64,000 bases of DNA from Nymphaea colorata (taxonomy: Eukaryota; Streptophyta; Magnoliopsida; Nymphaeales; Nymphaeaceae). The stretch lies in the NCBI RefSeq assembly GCF_008831285.2, contig NC_045142.1, positions 315,001-379,000 on the forward strand, written 5' to 3'. This document shows, piece after piece, positions 24,153-37,400 of this stretch (within the stretch, counting starts at the first letter, position 1; the number at the start of each line of letters is the position of its first letter). Made by a program: the position numbers and the translations under genes. The notes under the pieces were generated by a model. It worked only from the letters and a program-made list of their open reading frames with translations, ran no database searches and was not told where the DNA came from.

Positions 24153-25157
24153 TTTTAGGGAAGAAAAGCATGTCCAAAAAAAAAAAAAAAATTGACTATG
24201 TTTATGGCACTTGTAGCAGAAAACTTTAACAGATAAACCGACTGTCCGCATTGAAAGGTGGTGGTACTAGATAGTAATGCATAGTAACTCAATTGTAAAC
24301 CCCTTGAAGAAGTTTGAACCATCTTAAAGCTTTCAATCAAACACATGGTATGTTGAGGGGCACACATGTGGCTCCCTTGGTGTTGATGAGTACAGAACTC
24401 TCTTCCTGTGTCTCTCCCCCATTTCTAAATGTCCGACTCGAAAGGGATCGTCGATAAGATCTTCGGTTGTCGGCTGATTGTGATTAATGGCGGGCAGGCA
24501 TCATCAAGCTGAACATCCACCGAATCTCAAACAGGTAAAAAGGCACCTTGTAGGACCTTTAAAAAATAAAAAAACTCCCTCAAACAGAATTCCTAACATA
24601 TTGGAGAATTTCACAAGTTTGCATGATCAATTGGAGAAGCTTCCATGGTTTCCAAGATGGTAAAAAAATCTCTGGCCCCCAACTCTGCTGAAAATATTCA
24701 CTTTTCAGAGAACAAATTTATAGCAGTACACCAATAAGCAGCATTCAACTGGGTTTTTTTTTTATTGCGCTAAACTTATCACCTTGCTGTAAAATACTGA
24801 GCTTAACCTGTCGTGGCTCCCACCTACAGTCCCCCCTACCAACAGTGGGAAATGCTGCAGTAAAAGCCCTTTAAGCTCCAAGAACCTTCACGGAAGAAAG
24901 CACAACAACGCTAACTTGTCCGTAAAAGTTGTAGTCCAACACTAAAGTACACAGCAGCGCACAAGCTCGAAGGGAGAATCTTCTACGATTCCAAAGTTTT
25001 ACTGTCAATGGTAGAAGAGGGGCACAGGCTTTAAAATTTATACTGAGTTTGGAGATTTTTTTTTTTTGGTAATTGTATGAAAAAAAATTATAAACAGCTC
25101 CTAAAATTTGTAGAAAATGATTAATTCTCCCCGCCGCTGAAACTTTTTTTTGGCTCC

Positions 25158-25203
25158 AACATTGTAGTAACACATTTTCTAACATTGTAGTAACACATTT
25201 TCT
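25158..25203. repeat. Perfect 23-bp tandem duplication
   Basis: The unit AACATTGTAGTAACACATTT plus TCT occurs twice without mismatch at 25158-25180 and 25181-25203, which indicates a recent event. Confidence 0.95.
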
Positions 25204-26429
25204 GTGTGGCTGCTTTGGCAGATTGAGACAATGGCCGCACAAAACAGTGTGAGATTCTTCCACTGTGGCCTTCAAAAATCTGAAAAGAAAATTGTGTTTT
25301 GCGTGTGGTTCCAATCACTTACAGCAAGCAGTACACTCTATGCCCGATCACAAAAAGGACCAGCTGGGATCATGTGTTGAACAGGATCTCTAAATCCAAG
25401 TAAAATCTCCTTCGCTAGAGACAGCCGGTGCCAAGCCAAGCATTTAATTCCCTCACATGGATTTGTTTGTTGCACAAAAATCAAAGGACACCATCGTTTT
25501 TGGCTCTTTCCTTCGTGCCGATGTGGGCGTCCACAAAATTATCTACGAGGTTAAAAAAGAATATGAACAATGGCGAGGAATTTGTTCGTGGGTGCTTTAC
25601 CTAGAAACGCTTTATAGGTGTTTGATCAACTTGCATTTAAGATCCGAGGCGCTCTAAGACTTTCAGATCTTATATTCTAAGGTTTCATATATCTTTGATT
25701 ACTAACAAGGATCAGAAATCTTTTGGTTTGAGATGCATATTTTGAGTCTGCAATTCTTCCGTCGTAAAAATGTATACTACTTTTGCTTCAACCATGGATT
25801 TAAAGCGGACTCCTCGTAAGACATCAGATCGTTAGATCTAAGACAACAGTGAACCGTGATTCGGTTCTCTTTCAGACATTCATCAAACAGTTGGCAATGT
25901 AAGCCCAAACAGGAGCACATATTTGTTTCGATCAACAGTACTTTTCTTTTTCTAGGAAGAGAGAAATTCCTGAGGATCTGATGACTGCAACTGGACAGCA
26001 AGTGGTAAGAGAGGATTTCTGAATGTTGTTGAGTAGTTGGGGTGAAGACGCTGAATCAAATCGCATTCCTACCACTTTACTACATGAGATTTAACGTGGT
26101 GTTCTTGAAGGCAAGGCACGACGGTAAAAAACTAATTTTGGTGTATTTCCTTTATGAAGTACAACATCCATTACTTCATCTGATGCTTCATGCGTTTTTC
26201 ATTATTATTGTCGTTATGTAGTAAAAGAAAAAACAAAGGTTCTTACACCATGGGTATTCAACTTTAAAATCAAGGGCCGAAGGAATATTTGATCCCGCCA
26301 CCTTATAAGGAGCCCGAAGCACCCCAACCTTCCTTCTCCTCTTTACTTTTTATATTCCCTTGTTTTGATGTGCCATCAACTAGAACTAGAGTGTTGCACT
26401 TGTCATTGTGGGAACTATGTGTCACTGTG

Positions 26430-26575
26430 GGAGCTATGTGTGGTTGCCCACGCCAGCCAACACCAATCTTTGGAAATTTTCATTAAGAAGAAGCTCAGCA
26501 GATGTAGTGCCCACACCAAACTCACATCAAGTCCTATAGTGCTCCTTTGATAAAATTTTCTGGCTTCGCCACTAG
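26430..26575. mobile_element. Repeat scrap, possible MITE
   Basis: Shares TTGCCCACGCCAGCC and GTGCCCACACCAAACTCAC with the repeat at 23995 and ends TCTGGCTTCGCCACT, whose complement has the GGCGAAGCCAG end. No target duplication was recognised. Confidence 0.3.
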
Positions 26576-27108
26576 TCACTGTCATCAGCTACAGAATTGC
26601 AATTGTCATCTTTTGTTATCCAAAAACAACTTAGTGCTTAGCCCTTCAGGGCAATAACGTGCCCTTAAAAGAATAATAATTAAGACAGTAAGAGCGTCAT
26701 TCAATTCGGTCTCCCTCATTCTCACCTACTTTTGCGGGGACCAGAACGACCAAGGCTGCCAAAGTAAAGAATCGAAGAAAGCAAGATTTTGAATACTTTA
26801 AGCATGTGCGGGCTGATGAATAGAAAAACGACTTTTTCGTTTTAAGAGAGGATATAGTATTATGTGCTGCATGGGATAGCACCCCCATAGTAACCGATTT
26901 GGACAAGGACCTACTTTTGTGGGGCCAGTTTAATTCTTCTCTATGCTAATTTCTTTCTGAACTCCATGATTTCTTTTACAGTTGCTTTAAACTTTAAACA
27001 GATTTTTACCACTTAAATTTTAACCTCTATTTGCTTTTGCCTCTAAATCAACCCTTCTCCACAAAAAACGACCACCTACGTGATCGCCCCTCTGTTCTCA
27101 ACCTTCTG

Positions 27109-27130
27109 TCTCTCTCTCTCTCTCTCTCTC
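27109..27130. repeat. (CT)n microsatellite
   Basis: About eleven CT units in the spacer downstream of ELP1. Confidence 0.9.
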
Positions 27131-28477
27131 CCTCTCCATGGGTTTGGTTCAAAATGCACCAACTCATTAGTAACATTACTAGTAACAATAAAATGAGAAC
27201 ATCATTGACGGCGATGGTGGCGGCTGTTACAATAAAGTGCTGGCATGGTGGTGGCAACGATGGGAACGAATTTATTGATCATAATGTTGGTTGTTGTCAA
27301 ATGGTGGTACACCGATAACAGTGACGATGGACGCGAAAACTCGAGAATTACGAATCAGATACACAATAGCCAGTAGCGCAAGTGCGTGCGAGAATGTACA
27401 GCTCTGCCTGCACAAGCAACAAGACATACCAAATACATACGTATGCTCCTCAAAACGTTCGGAGGAAACAACAGAATCAAACAAAAAAATAAAAGACAAA
27501 TGGTGCTGTCACTGTTGAGAAACGTGGGTCAGACTGGGATGTGCTGACAACTGTGGCGATCTTGCGTAAGACGAGTGCCCAAGTTGTAGAATCTTGGGCC
27601 TGAGTAGTCACTTTTCTGCTGTCCATCAGTTCTCACACTGTCATGACCGCAGCTTTCTATAATCTGACCAAGTTGCTATTTGCTATGCAACAGAACCCAC
27701 CATGAACTTTTCTGATTATGCAATGCAAGTTTAAAGATCGCAAGCACTTCAATGTAAGTTGTGGACTGAGAGCTCATCTCAGGCCAAGGCCTGAAGGCAG
27801 TCCCCCCTTTGTTTGCTCTAATTGTAACCACCATGGGAAGCATAAGGATGCAGCTCATTATGTCCTGCAGATTCTCGCACAAGGATGCAGCTCATCATAT
27901 CTAACAGTTACCAGCATCAACACATGATGCATCAATATAATCAGTGGTCAGAGATTCTTTACTGTCAACGCCGATGTAGTTGGGTTTTTCCCTCGAACAT
28001 CAGCCTGAGGCCACGAGTTTGAAGCTTTGATCAAACTGTATGAAAACTCTAATTTCTTCAACATAACAGCACCGGAGGCACGATCCGGAACAGTATGGAA
28101 ACTCATCTATTGAAAATAGAAGCAGTAGTGGAACAAATGAACATCATATAATCAACAATTATGAAATACAGGATTGCAATTTTTGGGGGGGAAAGGGGGA
28201 AGCCTAAATGGCACAGAGAACACTGCTGGGTAATCAGGGTATGAAGGGAGCATGCTATCATCCTTTGCTAGCTGGCCACATTGATATTTATCTGACTTTG
28301 TTCGGAATTTCAAGAAATGCCAAAAAGATGATCTACACAAACACGTGAATTAGGTTACCTTAATTAGAAGTGGAAAACAAGTTTCCAACTGAGCTGCCAT
28401 CCCGAGCATGTCAACATCCAGAACAAGGAGATGGACTGAGCTAGTGAGCTGGGCGTTCAGTCACTGCATACAACCCT

Positions 28478-31400
28478 TCATCTCTGCCAGTTAGGATATG
28501 TTTAGTCAATTATAGCAGAAATTTCCTTACTTTCCTCTTGTTCTCACTATGCAACTCTTATAAGTTCTAAAGTACATGCTTGTGAACAGAAAGATTAATT
28601 TGTGCAAAAACCTTAGAAGGCTCCCAACATTACACACAATCATCACTTTTAAAATGACATTTAAAATAGAATGACTGTAACGTTAATTGATCACAGTATG
28701 AACAAAGTAGCTGGAAGCATGGAACACGGACTTTGCTTGACTGGAACATCTAATGATGTAAAGAATGCAGAAAACAAGCTAGAATTATTCTATATAATCA
28801 CAATGGCCTTACCTGCAGAGGAGGATGCAGTATTATCGACTGCCATGAGGGATCTTGGTAATCAGGAAGCTCCTTCTTTAGCTTATCAATGTAATTATCC
28901 AATGACAAGGCATTTGTATCCATGGTTTCATTGGATAAACAATCTTCGGCCAATTTTACAGCAGCCCTTTGTGACAACTGGAAGCTGCTCACCATTCGCT
29001 GTAGCTTTCTGGCAGTTTCTTCCTTTCCCAGCATCAGAAGAGCACCCAGAAGAGTCTTCAGCTCATGTGCAGCTACACTTGTTAGAGCCATGCCCTTCAA
29101 ATGGTCAACTAGAGCAATTTCTTCTCCTGGGCTGCAAGTTAAGTAGCGGACAGAAACTAAGAGTTTAGGGCATCACCCAAACCTATTGTCAATATAAATA
29201 AAAAATTAAGAAGACTATACCTGCCAGCACGAATCCTGCCTCGGTTTCTCTGACGTCGGCGCTCCTTTGTCCTGCTAGTAGAGCTAGAGCTGATAGATGC
29301 AGCTGAGCCTTTTCCTTTCCTAATGAGCAAAGCTAAGCAGTCAACCACTTAAAAAGACCAAGTCTAGCAACATCTTGTAAGTTATAACTTCCGTGTCATT
29401 TTTGCTGTGAACTTCAGAGTAGAAAATTATTTCATGACTAAAACCAGAACCACATCTTATAGAACACTCTCTTGTTAAAAATAAAGAAGAGTTTTGCTAA
29501 ACCAATATCAGGCAAGACTAATTACCTATAACTATCAAAGGCTTCATGTGACATAATCATATTTGAAGGATGTCATTCATAATGTCTATATACACAAATT
29601 AAGAAAAAATTAGAAGGAAAAGAAACCAGTTCAGATGAGAAAACTAGAGTACAAACTTTAGCATTTTAAAAGTACAAAACAAATAGAATATGTACTTCAT
29701 AGGGAGAGTAGTGAAAACCTAATACCAATCTCACAAAATGCAATCATGTTTACATCCCCTCACAGAAAGGTTTTACACGAACCACTACTATTTTAATGAC
29801 AGGACTATAGAATTGGAGCTGGACATGAACAACTTTCATCCAACTAAGAAATGGTACCCGCTTTGAGAATTTCTATGTCCCTTAAAGTTACAGAACTAAA
29901 GGCATGACCTAGCCACTTAAGCATATATATGGCACAACAAAAAGATAAGTGATAACTAGAATTACTTATATCTATAACTTCAATATGCACCATAATGCCT
30001 AGAGTCACCATGAACGAGCGCTAGATGTACCTTTGTCCAAGAAAACCATGAAAATAAGGCTCTTGGATTAGTACATTCTCCAAGATGAAGGTTTGGTCTG
30101 AAAATCTGAATTGTCAAAAATTGTCCGTACCTGGACTCAACCAGTCAAAGGACCAGTGGGACCCACATTTCCAAACAACAACAAGGTTCATAGATGCAGA
30201 AAGCAGATTTTGAGCAACATGCCACCAGGGCAGAATCCATTCTTCAGGATTATAATCCAGTCATGCATCTAGCCCCATTTCCACAGGAGTTGCAGTTGTC
30301 AAGTCCTTCTACATCTAACAATAACTGAGAGTGCAACCATTGGAGGCTATCTGGACCTCGAGTAGAGATGTGCATATCTTTCCCACTATCCATGTTGATT
30401 TTCCAGCTTCTGTTAGTCCCTGTGACCTTTGGTCAAGGACCCAGCTTTAAAGATACCCTTTTTTATCTGACACTGTTGGCAGTTCTCACCTAATTGAAGC
30501 TCCACTGAGCACCCTGCTCATGAATAAACCGACCAAGTATCCACCTAAGCCTTAATCGTTCTTCACTCTATGTTTTTCCTTCTCTGTCCTTCCTGCCATT
30601 TCTACTGGAGGTTGCATTTTCACACAAAATGAAGAGCAAAAATTGCCACAATAATTTACCATGCTATACATCCACATAGAAACGTATAAGCCAGGTTAAA
30701 AAGTATAAATGGAACTTTCCATCAGAGTTAATCCAGTCCAAAGGAGACTGGTTTAATTCATTTCACACACACACATATGTATAAAAGGAACTTTCCATCA
30801 ATTGTAAAATTCAGACTCTATAGGGAAAATGACAAAAGTGAAAGAGAAACGGGAAAACCCTAACACTGCTCTCTAAGTTTCCCTTTTTCCCCTCCAGGCA
30901 GCCACTGCCTCTCCTTCCACTGCTGTTAAGGGTGGGCGTCGGGCCGGCCCGGCCCGATATCCCGGGTCTCGGTCCAGGCCCGGCCCGTTTGTCAATAAAA
31001 AAACAATTTTTAAATTATAAAATAAATTTTTTATAATATAAAATATATTTTTAATAATAAAATATGTATTATTAAATTAAAAAAATAATAGAAAATATTT
31101 TTTAAATTGTTAACGGGCCAGATACCGGGTACCCGGCCCGTGGCCCAGGCCTAACTGCTGTAGTTAGGTGAGTAAACCCCCTGCATCCTCTTTCATTCCT
31201 CCTCACCTCCTCCTGCTTCCCCCTCCTCCTCCTCCTCCTCCTCCTCCTACTTGTTTCCATTGTAGATGCCAGAGGAATCTAAAGGAGTGCTGCTGCACAC
31301 TGGAAGCACATAGAGCGACAGAAGAAAGAGAAGGGCTCAAGTTTGCTTAAACCACCTTTTTGCATTCTTTTCTACCATAAAATATTGGATGACTCCCAAC

Positions 31401-34400
31401 GATTATTTTGCCACACCTGCAGCCATACAGCATTGACACAGGTGCAGCACCAAAATAGAAGTGTCCATATCACTTAGGTCATGAAGCATGAAGCCTAAGT
31501 CTCAAAGTCCACCCATGTCTTACGAGAAAGATCATATAAGCACATTCACACATACATGAACTCACTTGCCAAAACATGCAAGCATGTGTACATATGTGAG
31601 AACACCCACACAACTCCAAAAGAACTTATAACAGTAAAAATTTCCAGATCATAAGGACACTGAGATGTAATCAACAAGTTAGGTAACGTTTGTACCCAAT
31701 CTTTGATGCCAAAATTACTGACTAAACAAAGAAGTTTCAGGCATTGTATGAGTCGTAAAACTACTGCATGTCAGTACCAAAATCAACAAACATATGTGAT
31801 GTCTAAACTTCACTAGCATATGGGAGAAAATGATCATGAAAGGTAGTATTGATCAAAATAACTAATGCAACATCAAAAAGCCCAAAATAGCAAAGAACAG
31901 TAATCAAAATGCCTAAAGCATAATTTCTCAATGAGAAATGAAAGAGAATGGGTTCATTTGAGATCAAACAATATTTCCAGTAAGAGTCTTATCTTTTTAA
32001 TTGAAAACGGAAATACTGAAAACGTAAACGCAGTAGATATGAATGGATTAGTTCAGGCAACTGAATTGACCCAGCAAGAGGATCCATTTGTTGTCCTGAA
32101 GGAACAACTGGATCTTTCCAGTGGCTTTTGAAGTATAATTATGGATACCTATTTGACATAAAGATTTATTGAACGCATTACCCTGCCCTGCTCAGTGCAA
32201 GGAATCACAATGTTAAGCCATCCAAGTACATGAAGATGGCTCAAGCTCATTATATTGTGCACAAATAAAACGAAGAAGGCCAATCCTGATCAAATAATTG
32301 GCAGTCATATGTCACCCATGACCCAACAGTTAAAACATTGCAGTCCAGCAATTTTAAAATCATAGAAGTCTGATCATGCTAGTCTTCTGGTCAAGATCTG
32401 GTCAACAATGTTACAATGATATCCATGTTGCAGGAATGTGGTGAAGAAAAAAGGGGATATTTTATCAGTCTCCCTAGATAAATATAAAAACCATAATAAA
32501 TGTTGACAAGCCAACAACAGTAAAGGTCGTTTACAGCTATAAATATAATGAAGGATTCATGAATTGAGCAGGGATTAACAAGCATGATGAAAGGATGCGA
32601 GAAAAACCCAAAATGAACATGATGTGTAAATCATACCCCAGAGTGTAAGCACTCATCCCACTGAAGGTACTGCTGGTTTCTGAAGCATCATCATCATCAT
32701 CGTTGACTGATCTTTCATCAGATTGTAGTTTGGCAGCAAGAGCCAATCTTCTCTGCCGAACAGCTAAATAGCGAGCCAAGTACTTCCCTACTTTCTCAAC
32801 CCCTTCTTCATATTCAGATATTAATACACTTGCACATTCTGCAGCTGCATTCTTCACCTCAGATATCAAAGCCTCTCTTCCATGCAGAAACCCCACCCTT
32901 AGAGCCTCTTCCCACTCACGAGCACTTATGAAATACATGATCCCGCTATGAACATCATGGCAATACTCTAGAGCAATTTTAGCTGCCTCTGCAGGTTTAC
33001 CAAGTGCTTGGAGTTCTTCACAGAGCTCATGTGCCAATTGCAGCAGCTTTTCTTTGCTAAGGTTCAGAAGTCCAGCAACTGTAAGCACACCCTTCCAATT
33101 GTTACATGAACGATATGCTTTCAAAGCTTTCTCCAAAGAAGAACAGCACAGGTATGCAGATGCTGCATCAGTAAAAGACTCTTCTCCAAAAAGATGATCA
33201 CCCCAGGCTTCAAATACTTGGCTCCTCCTAGAACAATCACTATATAATTGAAGTCCCAAAGAGAAAAGTTGAGGGTTCTTCTTCATAAGGATCAAGGAAT
33301 CCTCAAAACAGTCTTCACCTGCAGATGCCATATTCAGGAGAGCACTTTCAAACCTCCGCAGCTTAAGATCTACTGTATACCGCATGACAATAGGTGGCAT
33401 TTGCTCTAGTTTTTGTAGAAAGGGAAGAAACTCCTTTGGGTCCTTCTGAGAGTTCAAGGCAACAATGGCTGCAAGATTAAGATCATACAATCCTAATGAA
33501 GTTTCATATACAGCCTCAGAATCTGATAACCATAAAAGATGCTTAAGCGCTTCTTCTGCAGAAGGAGAAGATTTGCTATCAGCAGGATCATTCTTGTTGA
33601 CTGTTCCTGAAAGCTCCAATTCTCTGATCCGTTTTATCCTTTTTAATGCCTCCCCTAGAGCAGGAGGCTCATTGCGGGCTAGTGTAGTTAAAATACAGAG
33701 CTCTCTTGCAGGGCTCTCAGGAACATATTCTTCAAGGGCCCTTCGGACAGAGGACAGGACAGCAGAAACCTTGTTTTTCATATCAGAATGCTCAACTCTC
33801 ACCACATGCATGCCAGTACCTTCCTTCCCGATCAGAGGCAGAGTGACAAAGTTCTTGTACATTGTCTCCATGACATTTTCGTTTTTTATGGAACACACAA
33901 AATCTGTTATGTGGCTAAGATTTTTTATTTGCTTAACAAATTCAGGAGCAACCTGAAGAAAAGCTTGCCAACCACAGTAGTCAACAACAATATTGTAGTC
34001 TATCCTGTTCCGTCTGACCATAAGCATAGAATCTTTGAAACGGCCTTCAATCAATGCATTGGCAATGGATGTAAGAACCAATTTTCGTGGATATATACAT
34101 TCTAGATTACCACGAGTTGTCTGTAGAATTACAGCTGCTTCATCTCCATGAATCACACCGATCAATTTTGCACCTCTTTCCCAAACCTTTAAGGCATCTC
34201 TACTTTCTTGGTTACTGATTTTGCCGTCATTCACAATATATTTTTCACATCCAACTTCATGGTTTTTATGTAGTATGTCCCCAAGACTTATGATGTGCAG
34301 AAAATCCTGCTTAGTGGTAAGAATAATGTGCGTAAAAACTTGCTCTGATAATCCAGTGCTACTAGAATAAAAAGAAAAACTACTGCAATTGTTACAGACT

Positions 34401-37400
34401 ATTATATTACGTGCATGCAGTCTACCATGTTCATCCATCCCAAAAATCAAAGGTTTGAGTATGCCATCATCCCTGACCTGAGCAGCCTTCATCCAAGGGC
34501 ATGATGAAGTAAAACCAGTAAAGATATTAGGGTTCTTCTGTCCTACATCTAAAGATGGCATTCTCAAGCCTGACTTCAAAGTGTATTCTACTACAGATCC
34601 TCCAACAAACTGTACAAAAGCAGATCCATCTTCAGTAGGATTTTTAACTACACCAAGGACCGGCTTTTGCAAGCATATTCTTTTGGAAACCTTTGCATGC
34701 CAACCTGAAGAGGTCACTGTATCTGCCACAGAATCCTCTGAGCAAATAAATTGAACTTCCATGAAAAGATAACTACATGCTTGTCTCATTTTATCTTCAC
34801 AAGAGAATCCATTATTTCTGGAAAATTTTTCATGACAAGCATCATCCACACCGGATTCACAAAGTCCAATTGCAATAACAACCTGGTGGTTTAACCATGT
34901 AAGATGTCCAATGCCAACAAAACTGTAATCAGAATGACAAGATTCAATAATAAACTCTTTACCTTCCAAATTTTCCCAGCTATCCATCAACGGGAGCTCC
35001 ACGATACTTAAACAGCCATCAGATAGAGCCACTGCAAGGCGGTTCTTCGAGTGTTGAGACAGAACAGCAATGTCCTGAACAGCACTTTGGAACTTAAGAC
35101 TAAAAAGAGAAAACGGAGGAGGAATAAGTGACATAGAAAGGGGAGACACAAGTATGCTACAATTGTCAATCACCAATGCTATTGACTTCTCTGTCACAGC
35201 TGTTACCCATGCAAAATTTTTACTCCTGAATTTACCATCTTGCATCCATGCAATCAAGTTTAAAGGCTTCACCGGGTCCCAACAAAAGCTTACATAATCT
35301 GTCTTTGAATGTCTACTTTCATGCTTTAAGTACCAGTGGTTATTACTGAAATGCCAAACTTTTAAACTGTCGTACTCTTTGCATCTAGATAAACTTGCAA
35401 GAAGCTCTGAGTTGCAATTCCACTTCAGCATATCAACGGTTGCTTCGACTGCATCATCAATACTGAAAGAGCCTCTCTCCAGCCCATTCCTCTCAAAACC
35501 AACAATCAAAGGACACTTCTGCTCAGTTGCCCTATCATATGCAGCCACCAATTTTGCACCACTAGGCATCCAATCTAGTGATCCTCCCATAAAGACCTTG
35601 TACTCAGAAGAAGAAAGAGAGGCACCAGTTTCACGGTCCCAAATTCTGATTCGGCTTAAGGAAGAGGAACCCCCTGCAGAAACTAATGTAGCAAAAAACT
35701 TGCCATCACCCCGCCAAGAAACTTGAACTTTAGATACACATGAACCTTCCCAATGCACATTCATTTCCTGCATACAAAGGCACCAAATAGCTATCACATG
35801 TTAAAGATTATCGTTACAGGCTTTATAGCAGCAGAATGAATGCTAAAAGAGCTCAGATAGTGTAACACTTTGTAAACTAAGAAGGCAGTTCGAAAGCGAA
35901 TTGCTGCATAGTTGGAATACTTCATACAACAAAAATTCAATAAGGAGAGAAAAAATCAAACATACGGATCCAGATGCAGGAGGTTCAAGCATGACTTCAT
36001 ACAGAACATCCCAATCTTGGTTCATGACTATCAATTGCCCTAGACCTGTTGCCACGGCAAGAAGACTGCCATCTGGACTAGCAGCAATGCTCTTGACACC
36101 TCCCTCCACCCTCCCAACCACTTCAGTTAAATCACCATCCAGGGAGTGTTGTAACAGAAAACCACCCAAAGTTCCTATTATTAATGCTTCCTTCTCCATG
36201 AGATAATCCAAAGCCATAATGTAGTCATCTGGCTCCAATGTTGGACTTAACGGTACATCAGATACCCAAAATTCAGTTGATGAATTTTCCTGCTACATGA
36301 ACAGCACTTATTAATAAATAAAAATAAAAGGAAATATGTATGATATGCCATCTTGTTAGACAAATGAACCAAAAAAATGCATGAACAGAACCATAACACA
36401 AGTGCATAGGCCAGCAGCAGTGCCCTTGGACTACACAAGTTGAGGCAACAGTTGCAAGCAACTAAACTAATCGTACTCTAGGCAGCCTTTACTTAGCATA
36501 GTCATGTAAAATTTCCAAATTTTAGAAGTAAAAACTGCAGACGCCTAGTATGCAAATTTTGCACATAGGAAAGGTTGTCAATCAAAATTACACAAATAAG
36601 AAGCACCAAAATTGGGCTGATAAATTTTCCTGCTACATGAACAGCGCTCTTTGATGAAGAAAAATAAAACGATATATCTGTAACATGGCATCTCATGAGA
36701 TAAATTAACCAATCCATGGATAGAAGTAGAACCACAAAACAAACAGCAGGGATGCCCTTGGACTGCACAAGGCAATAGTTGCAAGCTCCTAAATTAAATT
36801 TACACTACGTGGCATTTACTTAGCATAGTCATGCAAAATTTTCGAGTTTTAGAAATAAGATCTGCAGATGGAATAGCATGTAAATTTCGCACATTGGAAA
36901 GGTTGTCAATCAAGATCTATGCATGTAAGATGAACAGGTTCTTCACATCATGTTCAAGACTCACATTTTCCATAATTGTGAATTTCAAACATCTCAAAAC
37001 TGCAAGTAGATGTATTAGTGTTGTCAATAATGGAACCCAACTTAAATCATTTCACAGAAACACACAGAAAATTGGTCCACATTAGGTCATCTGCCACATT
37101 CTTTTGGCCTCAATCAGTATCGCTTTCTCTAATTTGAAATATAAAAAGGTAAATTCCATTTTTATTTTATTAAACAAAGAGGCTGATGTGATGACAGCTG
37201 ATTCATGCAAAATAGTCACCGATATTGATAACGATGAAATGTACCTACATCCCATATATATGCACATTGTACATCATATACACATACAGATCGAATTATA
37301 CTGATTCTCCAAAACGGTGGGTCATGAATATATACTAGTTGTTAACTATGTATGGCACCACGACTTAGGTTATTGTGCCAAAACATGACCGTGCTACAGA

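Larger units (their letters stand above)
21031..28477. other. Gene-poor spacer between SMR and ELP1
   Basis: It begins with the SMR 3' UTR and ends in the ELP1 3' UTR. No frame shows a recognisable protein. Contents seen are microsatellites, 23-bp and 71-bp tandem duplications, and two related repeat scraps near 23995-24152 and 26430-26575 that share a TTGCCCACnCCA block and a GGnGGAGC or GGCGAAGCCAG end. Confidence 0.6.

Noticed and set aside
28671..29168. 165-codon plus-strand ORF
   Set aside because: Antisense shadow of ELP1 exon 5, whose minus frame matches the conserved C-terminus.
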